A DNA stretch of 64,000 bases from CAYPAU01 sp964408825 (GCA_964408825.1 CAYPAU010000002.1:7939-71938); one strand, 5' to 3'. Counted from the first letter of the stretch, positions 18,333-26,801 are shown. Notes: a model not told the origin generated them from the sequence alone. Made by a program: numbers and translations.

Positions 18333-18881
18333 ATGGATAATATTATCAATGAAGCACGGTCTAAAATGCAAAAGATTTTGGAAATTTTGCGAAACGATTT
18401 GGCAACGGTGAGGACGGGAAGAGCAGCGCCGTCTTTGGTAGAACACATACTCATAAACTGCTATGGCGGAACTCAAAAACTTAAAGTAATGGAGCTAGCC
18501 ACGATTGCAGCATCCGACCCGCAAACTTTAGTTATAACTCCTTTTGACGCATCAATAATAGGAGAAATTCAGAAAGGGATTTTAGAGGCAAATGTCGGTT
18601 TAAATCCGGTCATAGACGGACAATTAATAAGGATTGCCATTCCTCAACTCTCAGAGGAGCGAAGGCAAGAGCTTATTCATCTTATGCGACAAAAGCTTGA
18701 AAACGCCCGAATTATGGCAAGACAGGCAAGACATGAGGCAATTAACAATATTAAAAAACAAAATTTACCAGAAGATGAAGTGTCCAGACTTGAGAAGGAA
18801 GTCCAGAAAATTACAGACGAAATGATTGCGGATATCGATGCGATGGGGAAGAGGAAGGAAGAAGAACTCCTACAGATATGA
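18333..18881 (+). CDS. frr: ribosome recycling factor
   Basis: Splits post-termination ribosomes with EF-G. 182 aa, normal length. LRNDLATVRTGRAAPSLVEHI is the signature, followed by LATIAASDPQTLVITPFDASIIGEI, LNPVIDGQLIRIAIPQLSEERRQEL and a C-terminal three-helix-bundle strand with KLENARIMARQARHEAINNIKK. Sits between the unknown 17714 gene and rseP, in the common order rpsB-tsf-(pyrH)-frr but with pyrH missing. Confidence 0.96.
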   Translation: MDNIINEARSKMQKILEILRNDLATVRTGRAAPSLVEHILINCYGGTQKLKVMELATIAASDPQTLVITPFDASIIGEIQKGILEANVGLNPVIDGQLIRIAIPQLSEERRQELIHLMRQKLENARIMARQARHEAINNIKKQNLPEDEVSRLEKEVQKITDEMIADIDAMGKRKEEELLQI

Positions 18882-18884
18882 TTT

Positions 18885-18962
18885 ACGATTTATGATTTAC
18901 GAATTACGAATATCTTAAATCTTATCTCTTAATTCTTAAATCTACTTCGTTAATTAAATCAA
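18885..18962. repeat. word repeat between frr and rseP
   Basis: TTTACGATTTATGATTTACG and AATCTTATCTCTTAATTCTTAAATC: degenerate short-word sequence ending at the rseP start codon, of the same kind as at 5307, 29380 and 59718. Confidence 0.55.
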
Positions 18963-18964
18963 TT

Positions 18965-20131
18965 ATGTTCATAACGATTTTAGTTTTCATGTTGATCCTA
19001 ACAATTCTCGTTTTAATCCATGAGGCGGGGCATTTTTTTGTCGCAAAAAAACTGGGGATTAAGGTTGAAGAGTTTGGGTTTGGTCTTCCCCCGAGAATCT
19101 GGGGAATAAAAAAAGGAGAAACTCTGTATTCAATAAATCTTCTTCCAATAGGCGGATTTGTAAAGCTTTACGGTGAGGATGATGCTGGCGGGGGGAAAAC
19201 TGTATTAAGTATTAAGAATCAAGTATTAAGCAAAAAAGGAATACATAATACAAAATACCAGATACATGATACTAATTTATCGCGGGCTTTTTATGCGCGC
19301 CCCGTCTGGCAGAGAGCTCTTGTGGTAATAGCAGGGGTTGTGATGAATTTCTTTCTTGCGGTTCTGATAATAACATATTTTTTTGGAGTAGCAGGAGTAC
19401 AGACCCCCGGGGATCGGGTTTTTATAACGGATATCGTTAAGGGTTCACCGGCTGAGGAAGCGCAGCTTCAAAAGGATGACATTATTTCTGAAATCAACGG
19501 AGTTAGAGTTACAAGCCCTGCGGATCTTGTAAAAATTACAAAACAACACTTGGGAGAGAAGATTAATCTTAAAATAGAGAGAAAAGCCGACGGGGAAAAA
19601 GAAATTAAGAATATACAGATAGTTCCGCGCAAGAGTTTTCCCTCAGATGAGGGTCCGATGGGAGTCGGGGTATCGTCAAATATTATCACCCAAAAGTATC
19701 CCTTATGGCAGGCGCCTTTCATAGGTCTTTGGGAGGCTCTTAAATTCTCATGGTTGATTGTCGCAGGTCTTGCCGGAGTTTTCTATCAGATTTTGACTTC
19801 AGCTCAGGTGCCAAAAGGAGTAGCAGGACCTGTTGGAATAGCACAGCTTACCGGACAATTCGTTGCAATCGGGCCTCTGGCAGTTTTGTCTTTTGTTTCT
19901 CTTCTCTCTTTAAATCTTGCAATCTTAAATATTCTGCCTATTCCGGCTCTTGATGGAGGAAGGCTATTTTTTATTTTGATAGAAGCAGTGACCGGCCGGA
20001 AGGTTTCGACCAAATTTGAAAGCATGGCTCACGCAATCGGTATGGCAATCCTTCTTGCGCTTATCGCACTTATCACATTGAGTGACATTATAAGATGGAT
20101 AAAAGGTCAACCAATCCTCCCCAGACCTTGA
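18965..20131 (+). CDS. rseP: site-2 intramembrane metalloprotease RseP
   Basis: 388 aa, integral membrane. Zinc site HEAGH in VLIHEAGHFFVAKKLG (about residue 19), GFGLPPRIWGIKKGETLYSINLLPIGGFVKLYGE, a PDZ domain at about 150-235 (GSPAEEAQLQKDDIISEINGVRV), and the third zinc ligand in NILPIPALDGGRLFFILIEAVTGR. In the family it cuts anti-sigma factors and signal-peptide remnants; the ECF sigma and its membrane partner at 51277-52513 are possible clients by inference only. Residues about 80-105 (LSIKNQVLSKKGIHNTKYQIHDTN) are encoded by the word repeat at 19201-19279 and are absent from typical relatives. Confidence 0.95.
   Translation: MFITILVFMLILTILVLIHEAGHFFVAKKLGIKVEEFGFGLPPRIWGIKKGETLYSINLLPIGGFVKLYGEDDAGGGKTVLSIKNQVLSKKGIHNTKYQIHDTNLSRAFYARPVWQRALVVIAGVVMNFFLAVLIITYFFGVAGVQTPGDRVFITDIVKGSPAEEAQLQKDDIISEINGVRVTSPADLVKITKQHLGEKINLKIERKADGEKEIKNIQIVPRKSFPSDEGPMGVGVSSNIITQKYPLWQAPFIGLWEALKFSWLIVAGLAGVFYQILTSAQVPKGVAGPVGIAQLTGQFVAIGPLAVLSFVSLLSLNLAILNILPIPALDGGRLFFILIEAVTGRKVSTKFESMAHAIGMAILLALIALITLSDIIRWIKGQPILPRP
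19201..19279 (+). repeat. in-frame word repeat inside rseP
   Basis: TGTATTAAGTATTAAGAATC and ATACATAATACAAAATACC-type words insert about 26 residues between YGEDDAGGGK and LSRAFYARPVWQRAL, a loop before a membrane segment, without shifting the frame. Confidence 0.75.
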
Positions 20132-20157
20132 CAAAATAGACCATTTAGGTGTATATT
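20128..20157 (+). promoter_or_regulatory. promoter of the 20166 gene, overlapping the rseP stop
   Basis: TTGACA (20128-20133; its TGA is the rseP stop codon), 18-base spacer, TATATT (20152-20157), 8 bases to the ATG at 20166. Predicts a leaderless mRNA. Confidence 0.65.
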
Positions 20158-20165
20158 CCAAACCT

Positions 20166-20815
20166 ATGGTTCAAAGGTCTGAAACAGGACAAGCGCAGTC
20201 TCTAGCAATAGAACTTCCCCTTGAGGTAGCACGACTGCCACAAAGAGCCCGTGAAGGAGTCCTAGAAGCTTTAAGGCTGGCAGAGCAAGTTAAAAGCGAT
20301 CCTCTTCCCCGAACCATAGAAGGACTTGAGCAAATTCTTCCTCAAATTAATGAATTAGGGAAAAAGATTATGGACAGTTTAGAACCGCATAAGAAAAAAA
20401 AGATAGCTGGGGCTATGCGAAATTTGACGCTCGGGATATTGCGGAAGAAAAAGCAGTCGAAGTCGGAAGGTCAGATGTGTGGACCACTGTTTTCGATATG
20501 ATGGAAGAGAGACTTCCGGTCAATGAAGAAAGTTTGGAATTAGCTGGAGCCATTGAAGTTGTTTCAGACCAAGAAGGAATCACGAACCCATACTTGCCAA
20601 TCTTAAAACTGCATGCTTTAGGAGCTGATAGCGTTTATTTTGATGCAATAACTGTGAGAGGAACTCATTATGAGACACTAACCATGAGATTCCCAGTTGC
20701 GACAGATAGTCAAATGGTTTACGATGCAGTAATAGCAGTTGGTGATACCGAGGTTAGAAATCTTGTCGGGCGAGATCAAGAATTCCACCAAATTCCTCCT
20801 AGAACTTCCAAGTAA
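20166..20815 (+). CDS. unknown protein needing a -1 frameshift at A_AAA_AAG
   Basis: The first frame (from ATG 20166) reads 70-odd plausible residues (LAIELPLEVARLPQRAREGV ... INELGKKIMDSLEPHKKKK). After the run of eight A near 20395-20403 it becomes an unlikely tail that stops at 20501. In the -1 frame the text continues as DSWGYAKFDARDIAEEKAVE, then VGRSDVWTTVFDMMEERLPV and on to the stop at 20815 with no break back to the run. The heptamer A AAA AAG is in the right register for -1 slippage, as in E. coli dnaX. The joined product would be about 216 aa. The C-terminal half (LKLHALGADSVYFDAITVRG) is mixed alpha/beta and unrecognised. A homopolymer sequencing error would give the same picture. 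Confidence 0.55.
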
Positions 20816-20851
20816 AAACATTATAATTAGAGATAGTGTTGCAGTACTAAC

Positions 20852-21127
20852 TTATTTATCAGAATAAAGCTCTTCATGAATTCCAATATCAACGAAATAG
20901 GCAACTGTCTCACCAGCAATTTGTACTTCCTTATAAATTGCACGCCAATCTGAAGTGATATCAATACTTTTATATCCTGTCCATCCTCTCTTTAATTCAT
21001 GGTTGTTAAGAGTTGGACTTACCGGGTCTTTTGAAAATTCTTCAATTGCTTTCTTAAAACTTTTTCGGATTCTTACGTTTGCTTTTTTTAGGAGTTTGAG
21101 GAAGTTTGCATCATAAACAGTGTTCAT
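20852..21127 (-). CDS. RelE/YafQ-family toxin (mRNA interferase)
   Basis: 91 aa. MNTVYDANFLKLLKKANVRIRKSFKKAIEEF, NNHELKRGWTGYKSIDITSDWRAIYKEV and a C-terminal VDIGIHEELY match the RelE superfamily. HELKG-like and D.RxxYK are the YafQ/RelE core, and the terminal H/E/Y is as in YafQ-like toxins. Cleaves mRNA at the ribosome in characterised relatives. Overlaps the antitoxin gene by 4 bp (the last codon region of the antitoxin contains its start), so the pair is translationally coupled. A standard small type II module; likely accessory. Confidence 0.85.
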   Translation of the reverse strand: MNTVYDANFLKLLKKANVRIRKSFKKAIEEFSKDPVSPTLNNHELKRGWTGYKSIDITSDWRAIYKEVQIAGETVAYFVDIGIHEELYSDK

Positions 21128-21405
21128 ATCCCTTGCTTCTCAAGCCACTCAATAGCTTTTTTACCTGTTCTAAAAATTGGAGAATGATTTCCTTTCTTGA
21201 GGTTCTCCTCCGCTTTTTTCATTGCTTTGATAAGACGATGACTTGGCTCTTCTCCCAAATCAAATTCTATCCTCCTTGTTCTAACAAGTTGCCTAAGGTA
21301 TGCATTAATTAGAGAGCTCAAACTTAATCCTAGTTCGGAAGCAATATTTTGTGCTTGCTTCTTTACATTTTCTTCTGTTTTGATATTTACAACAACTGAG
21401 CTCAT
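21124..21405 (-). CDS. RelB/DinJ-family antitoxin
   Basis: 93 aa. The N-terminus VVVNIKTEENVKKQAQNIASELGLSLSSLINAYLRQLVRT is the ribbon-helix-helix DNA-binding domain of RelB/DinJ antitoxins. The C-terminal half (RLIKAMKKAEENLKKGNHSP) would wrap the toxin. Probably represses its own promoter through the palindrome at 21415-21433. The -10 box lies 8 bases before ATG 21405, so the transcript looks leaderless. Confidence 0.87.
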   Translation of the reverse strand: MSSVVVNIKTEENVKKQAQNIASELGLSLSSLINAYLRQLVRTRRIEFDLGEEPSHRLIKAMKKAEENLKKGNHSPIFRTGKKAIEWLEKQGI

Positions 21406-21413
21406 ATATACTC

Positions 21414-21442
21414 AGTGTATATATATCATACACCAATGTCAA
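21414..21442 (-). promoter_or_regulatory. toxin-antitoxin promoter with overlapping operator
   Basis: Minus strand: TTGACA (21437-21442), 17-base spacer, TACACT (21414-21419). The palindrome GTGTAT-N7-ATACAC (21415-21433) covers the -10 and spacer, fitting autorepression by the RHH antitoxin. Confidence 0.7.
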
Positions 21443-21499
21443 GAGGTAAATTAACATAATGGGACTAGACCTTCTAGGTAAAAATATTATAATTAGACC

Positions 21500-22210
21500 G
21501 TGCAGAAGATTATTGTTTCCTCAGATGTTAAAGGAATTGAGATAGCAAAGGATAAGATTTACGAGGTTGTTGACGGAAAAACTGTTTTATTTTTGTCAGG
21601 CGGGAAAACTCCGGAACCTCTTTACAAGATTTTTGTTAAGGAGAGAGTTTTAAAACCCGGCGCAGTGGCAATAGTGGATGAGCGCTTCGCCAAGTTAAAA
21701 ATTAAAAGTGAAAAGTTAAAAGTTGACGAAAAGATTTTAAATGAAAAAATGATGAAGGATTCCGGACTCTTAGATTATCTTAAAGCAAAAAGGATACCTT
21801 TTTACGGGATTCTTGAAGATAAACCCCTAGAGGAAACGGCAAGAGACTACGACAATATGGTTAAGAGTTTGTTTAAAAAATTTTCAAAAAGAATCGCTGT
21901 TTTGGGGATAGGGGAGGATGGACACATTGCCAGCTTGCCAGCTGGCAAATCTGAAAACTCAAATCTCAAATCTCAAAAATTTGCAACGGATATAAACTAT
22001 TTTCCGGGGGAGTTTAGGGAAAGGATAAGCTTGACTTTTCAGGCACTTTCTCAAATGGATCTAATTATTGTTTTGGTTTTCGGTTCTGCAAAGCAGAATG
22101 CATTGGATCTTATGTTTTCAGAAGGAACAATTGAGGAAATCCCGGCAAGATTCTTAAATACTTCGAAAGTTTCCCACAAGACCCTTTTAATTACAGATCA
22201 GAAGTTATAA
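21500..22210 (+). CDS. pgl: 6-phosphogluconolactonase
   Basis: Hydrolyses 6-phosphogluconolactone, the second step of the oxidative pentose phosphate route. 236 aa from GTG 21500, which follows TATAAT by 9 bases. VLFLSGGKTPEPLYKIF (SGG-TP phosphate loop), VDERFAK, and AVLGIGEDGHIASLPAGKS (GxGxDGHIASL) are family marks. Two word-repeat stretches lie in loops: 21691-21723 (KLKIKSEKLKV) and 21937-21982, where TTGCCAGCTGGCAA plus ACTCAAATCTCAAATC encode LPAGKSENSNLKSQK. Followed by zwf and gnd, so all three steps are here. Confidence 0.92.
   Translation: MQKIIVSSDVKGIEIAKDKIYEVVDGKTVLFLSGGKTPEPLYKIFVKERVLKPGAVAIVDERFAKLKIKSEKLKVDEKILNEKMMKDSGLLDYLKAKRIPFYGILEDKPLEETARDYDNMVKSLFKKFSKRIAVLGIGEDGHIASLPAGKSENSNLKSQKFATDINYFPGEFRERISLTFQALSQMDLIIVLVFGSAKQNALDLMFSEGTIEEIPARFLNTSKVSHKTLLITDQKL
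21691..21723 (+). repeat. in-frame word repeat inside pgl (first)
   Basis: AAGTTAAAAATTAAAAGTG and AAAAGTTAAAAGTTG words encode KLKIKSEKLKV in the loop after VDERFA. Confidence 0.65.
21937..21982 (+). repeat. palindrome plus word repeat inside pgl (second)
   Basis: The perfect palindrome TTGCCAGCTGGCAA is followed by CTCAAATCTCAAATCTC-like words, in frame directly after the DGHIAS motif. Confidence 0.65.
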
Positions 22211-22312
22211 AATAAATTTGAAATTCGAAATTTTAAATTTTCAATCAAATCTAAATTTTTTAAAATTAAACATTTAATATTCATTTAAAATTGAAAATTG
22301 TAAATTAAAAAT
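22205..22312. repeat. AT-rich word repeat between pgl and zwf
   Basis: TTTGAAATTCGAAATTTTAA, then ATTTAAAATTGAAAATTG: self-complementary words ending at the zwf start; related to the in-frame stretch in gnd at 24309-24350. Confidence 0.55.
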
Positions 22313-22313
22313 T

Positions 22314-23783
22314 ATGAATAGTCCATTTGTAATGATAATTTTCGGGGCAACAGGTGATCTTGCACAGAATAAATTAATTCCCGCTCTGTTTTCTCTTTAC
22401 AATCAAGATTTTTTACCAAAAGATTTTTTTGTGGTGGGTTTTTCAAGAAGGGATTATTTAGATGAAGATTTTAAAAATCATTTTAAAGACCTTTCAAGGA
22501 AACCAGATTGGGAAGAATTTAGTAAGCATCTTTATTACCAAAAAGGTGATTTTACGCAGGAAAAAGGATATCTAGAGCTAATAAAAAAACTAAATTCTTT
22601 TGATAAGCAAATGGGCGCATGCATTACCCGATTTTTCTATCTGGCAACACCTTCTGCGAATTACGAAACTATTTTAGATTATTTAGAATCTACAGAACTT
22701 GCAGAAGGGTGCGGGGAGGGCTCAACCCGCCTGCAAGCGCCTGAGCGCAGCGATGGCGGGCAGGACAAATGGACAAGGATAGTAATTGAAAAACCCTTTG
22801 GCAAGGATTTGGAAACCGCAATAGCACTTGATGAGAAACTCTCAAAGATTTTTGAGGAAAGACAGATTTTCCGCGTCGATCATTATCTCGGAAAAGAAAC
22901 TGTTCAGAATATGCTTGCCTTCCGCTTTGCAAACGGAATTTTTGAGCCTGTCTGGAATAAAAATTTCATAGATCATGTGCAGATTACATTTGCCGAGAAA
23001 AAGGGAATTGAAGGAAGAGGGCAGTTTTTTGACGGGGTCGGTGAGCTTAGAGATATTGGGCAAAACCATCTTATGCAGCTTATAACTGCCGTCGGAATGG
23101 AGATGCCCCGAAGTTTTACAAAGGAAGATTTAAGAGACGCCCGGGCGGCGGTAGTCAAGTCGATAAAATGCATAGAACCCGAGGCAGTTGCAGGACTTGT
23201 TGTTCGCGGTCAATATGACGGTTATCACGGTGAAAAAAATGTCCTTCCAAACTCAGAAACAGAAACATTTGCGGCTTTTAAGTTTTTCATAGATACGCCG
23301 AGATTTGAAGGAGTCCCGTTTTATGTAAGAGCGGGTAAAAAAATGCCCAAAGACGAGGTGACGATCTCGATAGTATTTATTCAAACTTGTCACATATTAT
23401 TTAAGGAATACGGATGCCCTGAGATAGGAAATGTCTTAACCATAAGAATTCAGCCGGATGAGGGGATTTATATGAGAATTATTGCCAAGAAACCGGGGTC
23501 AAAACTCGCGCTTGAAACCGTAAATATGCATTTTACATACAAGGAGTCTTTTGCTACGCCCGGTCTCGAAGCATATGAAAAGGTTTTGGTTGATATTTTT
23601 TCAGGCGATCAGACTTTGTTTAACAGAAGCGATGAGCTGGCAAGCTCCTGGGAATTCATAACAAAAATTTTGAAAGGCTGGGAGAGGGAAGGAGAGAGAG
23701 GTTTAAAAATCTACAAACCCGAAACTTGGGGACCGAAAGAGGGAGATGAATTGATCGAAAGGGACGGGAAAAAATGGCTCTAA
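22314..23783 (+). CDS. zwf: glucose-6-phosphate 1-dehydrogenase
   Basis: Oxidises glucose-6-phosphate with NAD(P)+, feeding Pgl and Gnd. 489 aa, normal. IFGATGDLAQNKLIPALFSLY is the nucleotide-binding GxTGDLA motif. RVDHYLGKETVQNMLAFRFAN holds the catalytic DHYLGKE, and PFYVRAGKKMPKDEVTISIVF is the C-terminal signature. Between LESTEL and WTRIVIEKPFGKDL sits AEGCGEGSTRLQAPERSDGG, encoded by a GC-rich palindrome (22726-22764) and not part of the family core; it is in frame and in a surface loop. Confidence 0.95.
   Translation: MNSPFVMIIFGATGDLAQNKLIPALFSLYNQDFLPKDFFVVGFSRRDYLDEDFKNHFKDLSRKPDWEEFSKHLYYQKGDFTQEKGYLELIKKLNSFDKQMGACITRFFYLATPSANYETILDYLESTELAEGCGEGSTRLQAPERSDGGQDKWTRIVIEKPFGKDLETAIALDEKLSKIFEERQIFRVDHYLGKETVQNMLAFRFANGIFEPVWNKNFIDHVQITFAEKKGIEGRGQFFDGVGELRDIGQNHLMQLITAVGMEMPRSFTKEDLRDARAAVVKSIKCIEPEAVAGLVVRGQYDGYHGEKNVLPNSETETFAAFKFFIDTPRFEGVPFYVRAGKKMPKDEVTISIVFIQTCHILFKEYGCPEIGNVLTIRIQPDEGIYMRIIAKKPGSKLALETVNMHFTYKESFATPGLEAYEKVLVDIFSGDQTLFNRSDELASSWEFITKILKGWEREGERGLKIYKPETWGPKEGDELIERDGKKWL
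22726..22764 (+). repeat. in-frame GC-rich palindrome inside zwf
   Basis: CCCGCCTGCAAGCGCCTGAG pairs with the following GCGCAGCGATGGCGGGCAGG. GC-rich, unlike the flanking AT-rich coding sequence. Confidence 0.7.
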
Positions 23784-23886
23784 CAATTAACAGTCAACAA
23801 TTTACAATTAACAAATAACTATGGACAATGTTACTTTTGATGAATTTAGTCCAGCTTTAGCTTAAAGCTTCGGCGGATTTCATGCT

Positions 23887-24210
23887 ATGAATATTACATT
23901 CGAGGAATTCAAAAAACTTGATATTAGGATTGGGGAGGTTTTAAAAGTAGAAAAGGTAGGGAATGCGGATAAACTTTTGAAACTTGAGGTTGATTTTGGT
24001 GAATTTAAACGGCAGATTATTGCAGGAATTGCAGAGTGGTATAAGCCGGAAGATTTAGTCGGAAAGAAATTACCATTCATAATAAATCTTGAGCCCCGAA
24101 CTTTTAAAGGTGTTGAAAGTCAGGGTATGCTTCTGGCAGTAAACCATGAGGACAGAGCCGTTCTTCTTGAGCCGCATGGCAGGGTGAAAGTGGGAGATAA
24201 AATAGTATGA
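23887..24210 (+). CDS. tRNA-binding domain protein (CsaA / MetRS C-terminal type)
   Basis: 107 aa. FEEFKKLDIRIGEVLKVEKVGNADKLLKLEVDFGEFKRQIIAGIAEWYKPEDLVGKKLPFIINLEPRTFKGVESQGMLLA is the OB-fold EMAP/tRNA-binding domain found at the C-terminus of methionyl-tRNA synthetase and free as CsaA. It likely binds structured RNA and may act in trans with a MetRS lacking this domain, encoded elsewhere. Its stop overlaps the gnd start by 4 bp (ATGA), so the two are co-translated although they have no metabolic link. Confidence 0.9.
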   Translation: MNITFEEFKKLDIRIGEVLKVEKVGNADKLLKLEVDFGEFKRQIIAGIAEWYKPEDLVGKKLPFIINLEPRTFKGVESQGMLLAVNHEDRAVLLEPHGRVKVGDKIV

Positions 24211-25178
24211 GGTTAGGTTTAATTGGTTTGGGGAAAATGGGATCGCGGATTGCTCTTAAACTTTTAAGAGAGGGACACGAGGTGGTTGCGTGGACTCGTT
24301 CCGAGTCCACAATTTCAAATTTCAAATTTAAAATTTCAAATTCTCAATCTGGAAAAAAGCTTAAAATTGCCAAAAGCGTTCAAGATTTGATAAACAGCTT
24401 AAATCTTCCTCGAACTGTCTGGTTAATGGTCGACGCTAATGCCACAGGAGAAGTTTTGGATGAAGTTTTAAAGTACGTCGAAAAAGGGGATATTATTATT
24501 GATGGCGGAAACTCTTATTACAAAGACACGCAGAGAAGGTTTGAAAATTTAAAAAAAAGAGGAATTAAATTTTTGGGCATCGGTGTCTCGGGTGGGATTA
24601 TTGCCGAAAAACAGGGTTACCCTCTTATGGTGGGAGGAGATGTATCAGCGTATCAATACATCACTACAATATTAAATTCTCTCTCAAAACCCGCCCGCCA
24701 TGCAAGCAAGGCGTTGCGGGCAGGGCCCCACGGAGGACATGAGTACTTTGGAGAAGGCGGAGCAGGGCATTTTGTAAAAATGGTCCATAATGCTATTGAG
24801 TATGGCTATATGGAGGCAATTGGGGAAGGGTTTGGTTTACTTGATAGCTCAGAATATAACTTTAATCTTAAAAAGATTGCAGAAATTTACCAAAAGGGAA
24901 GTCTTGTTTCAGGATTTATGATGGAGAGAACTATTGAAGTTCTTAGAAAAGATCCGAAACTACAAGGCTTGAGAGGGATAATCGGCAAGGCAACAGGGGA
25001 GACCATCTGGGCAGTTGAAGAAGCGGAAAAAAAGGATTTACTCTTCGAAATAATAAAAAGGTCGCTTGAAATAAGAAACGAATCGGAAAAAGATCGCAAG
25101 ATTCAGAAATCTTTTGCGGCAAGAATGGTATCAGCACTGAGATCCGCCTTCGGCGGCCACGTTGTTAAGGTCCGATAG
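24207..25178 (+). CDS. gnd: 6-phosphogluconate dehydrogenase (short, NAD-type)
   Basis: Oxidative decarboxylation of 6-phosphogluconate to ribulose-5-phosphate. MRLGLIGLGKMGSRIALKL is the Rossmann motif, IDGGNSYYKDTQRR and GVSGGIIAEKQGYPLMVGG the substrate loops, and GAGHFVKMVHNAIEYGYMEAIGEGF the catalytic Lys region. 323 aa, the short GntZ/YqeC-like form. Three inserted repeats are visible: words at 24309-24350 (STISNFKFKISNSQ), a GC palindrome at 24690-24725 (KPARHASKALRAGP), and a C-terminal palindrome at 25143-25156 that also supplies the C-terminus of the opposing gene. Confidence 0.94.
   Translation: MRLGLIGLGKMGSRIALKLLREGHEVVAWTRSESTISNFKFKISNSQSGKKLKIAKSVQDLINSLNLPRTVWLMVDANATGEVLDEVLKYVEKGDIIIDGGNSYYKDTQRRFENLKKRGIKFLGIGVSGGIIAEKQGYPLMVGGDVSAYQYITTILNSLSKPARHASKALRAGPHGGHEYFGEGGAGHFVKMVHNAIEYGYMEAIGEGFGLLDSSEYNFNLKKIAEIYQKGSLVSGFMMERTIEVLRKDPKLQGLRGIIGKATGETIWAVEEAEKKDLLFEIIKRSLEIRNESEKDRKIQKSFAARMVSALRSAFGGHVVKVR
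24309..24350 (+). repeat. in-frame word repeat inside gnd
   Basis: AATTTCAAATTTCAAATTTA words encode ISNFKFKISNSQ between AWTRSEST and SGKKLKIAKSV, in the loop after the second Rossmann strand. Confidence 0.75.
24690..24725 (+). repeat. in-frame GC-rich palindrome inside gnd
   Basis: CCCGCCCGCCATGCAAGC pairs with GCGTTGCGGGCAGGG; encodes PARHASKALRAG just before the GGHEYFGEGGAGHF motif. Confidence 0.7.
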
Positions 25179-25487
25179 GGCAGGTTCCTCGAAAAGAATT
25201 TTATCCGATCTCTTAAGTTCTCTAGCAAGAGCTTCAATCTTTCTTAATCTTTCTTGTCCTTTATAGTTCCACCTTATACTTCTTAAATATGATGACGACC
25301 AGAAAGAGGTAGCATACCTTCCCTCAACCAGCATATTCTTTGGCCTTTCTGCAAAAATTTGCGATCTTACTATTTGTTTTAAAGCAGATTTTGTAAAAGA
25401 CTGCGGAGATATTTCTACACCGTTTATTATTCGGGTTTCTGGACTTAGCCTTATACGTAGAGTTGTTTCTTGCTCAGGCATTGGCAT
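25131..25487 (-). CDS. unknown small protein
   Basis: 119 aa or fewer. ATG 25487 or 25481 could be used; TATAAT lies 8 bases upstream of 25487, giving a leaderless start. Sequence: LRIRLSPETRIINGVEISPQ, SFTKSALKQIVRSQIF, WSSSYLRSIRWNYKGQERLRKIEALARELKRSDK. Basic, no membrane segment. The last residues (NNVAAEGG) come from the CCGCCTTCGGCGG palindrome shared antisense with the end of gnd, with which it overlaps by 48 bp. Divergent from proS with only about 50 bp between starts. No family recognised. Confidence 0.5.
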   Translation of the reverse strand: MPMPEQETTLRIRLSPETRIINGVEISPQSFTKSALKQIVRSQIFAERPKNMLVEGRYATSFWSSSYLRSIRWNYKGQERLRKIEALARELKRSDKILFEEPALSDLNNVAAEGGSQC

Positions 25488-25534
25488 AGACAAAGATTAT
25501 ACACCAAGATTTTTAATTATGCTATACTGCCTTT

Positions 25535-26801
25535 ATGCTATATTCAAAGCTGTTTGGAAAGACGATCAGAGAGGTTCCAAAAGATGAAGTTTCCACAAAT
25601 GCAAAACTTCTGACCCGAGCCGGTTTTATAAGAAAGGAAGTTGCGGGAGTTTACAATTTTTTACCATTGGGACTTAGGGTTCTTAATAAAATTTCAAATA
25701 TCGTTAGGGAAGAAATGGATGGAGCGGCCGGTCAGGAACTTTACCTTTCGGCTCTTCAGAAAAAAGAGAGCTGGGAAAAAACCGGACGCTGGAGGAACTT
25801 CGATGCACTATTTAAACTTGCAAGTCGGTTTGAGAAAGAATATGCCTTAGGACCGACTCATGAGGAGGTTTTGGTTCCGATAGTTTCCGAATTTGTTTTT
25901 TCATATAAAGATTTGCCCCTCTATCTTTATCAAATCCAAACCAAATTTAGAGATGAGGCGCGAGCGAAAGCAGGACTTCTTCGAGGCCGGGAATTCTTAA
26001 TGAAAGATCTTTATTCTTTTCACACAGATGAGAAGGATCTAAACTCCTATTACGAAAAAATGAAAAAAGTTTACCAAAAAGTTTTTAAAAGACTCGGACT
26101 TTCAGCAATAGAAACAAAAGCATCCGGCGGTACATTCTCCGAATTTTCCCATGAATATCAGGTAATTTGTGAAAGTGGAGAAGACGAAATTGTATATTGT
26201 CCAGGCGGAGACTATGCCGAAAATTCCGAAATCGCGCAGGCAAAAGAGGGACAGCAGTGTGTCCTAGGACACGGGGCGCTTAAGAGAGCAAAGACAATTG
26301 AGGTGGGGAATATTTTTCCGCTTAAGGATAAATTCTCAAAAGCTTTCGGTCTCACTTTTAAAGATAAGAAGGGGAAAGAGAAGCTTGTCATGATGGGGTG
26401 TTTTGGTATTGGGATCTCAAGAGTCATGGGCGCTATTGTTGAAGTTTATCATGATCAGAACGGAATAATTTGGTCGAAAAGTGTTGCGCCGTTTGATGCA
26501 CACTTGATTCACCTCGGAGGTGGCCGAACAGACTCCTCCGAGGTGTACGATAAACTCGTGGAAGCGGGGGTTGAGGTTTTATACGATGATAGAGATTTAT
26601 CAGCCGGCGAGAAATTTGCGGATGCCGATCTTATCGGAATNNNNNNNNNNAATTCCTGTAAGGCTTGTTGTGTCCGAAAAAACCCTTCGGCAAGGCTCAG
26701 GGCAAGCAGGAAATAAAATAGAGTTTAAAAAAAGATCTAGCGATAAGACTGAGCTTTTAAGTCTTAATGAGGTAATTAAAAAGGTAAAAAAGGGATCTTA
26801 A
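25535..26801 (+). CDS. proS: prolyl-tRNA synthetase, compact form (artificial N gap)
   Basis: Charges tRNA-Pro. Class II motifs: motif 1 FLPLGLRVLNKISNIVREEMD, motif 2 TKFRDEARAKAGLLRGREFLMKDLYSFH, motif 3 GCFGIGISRVMGAIVE, then the anticodon-binding domain (DAHLIHLGG ... VEVLYDDRDLSAGEKFADADLIG). The INS editing domain of E. coli ProRS is absent, giving about 418 aa. The Ns at 26641-26650 are flanked by GGAAT and AATTCC; merging the shared AAT gives GIPVRLVVSEKTL and one frame to TAA 26801. LRQGSGQAG near the end is encoded by a palindrome. TATACT lies 6 bases before the start. Confidence 0.93.
26641..26650. other. assembly gap with overlapping flanks (10 N)
   Basis: GGAAT-N10-AATTCC: the shared AAT, once merged, restores the ProRS motif DLIGIPVRL. 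Same 3-base overlap behaviour as at 4274. Confidence 0.8.
26682..26710 (+). repeat. in-frame palindromic repeat inside proS
   Basis: CCCTTCGGCAAGGCTCAGGG followed by CAAGCAGG encodes LRQGSGQAG in the C-terminal domain. The core CTTCGGCAAGGCTCAGGGCAAG is a partly self-complementary GC block. Confidence 0.65.
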
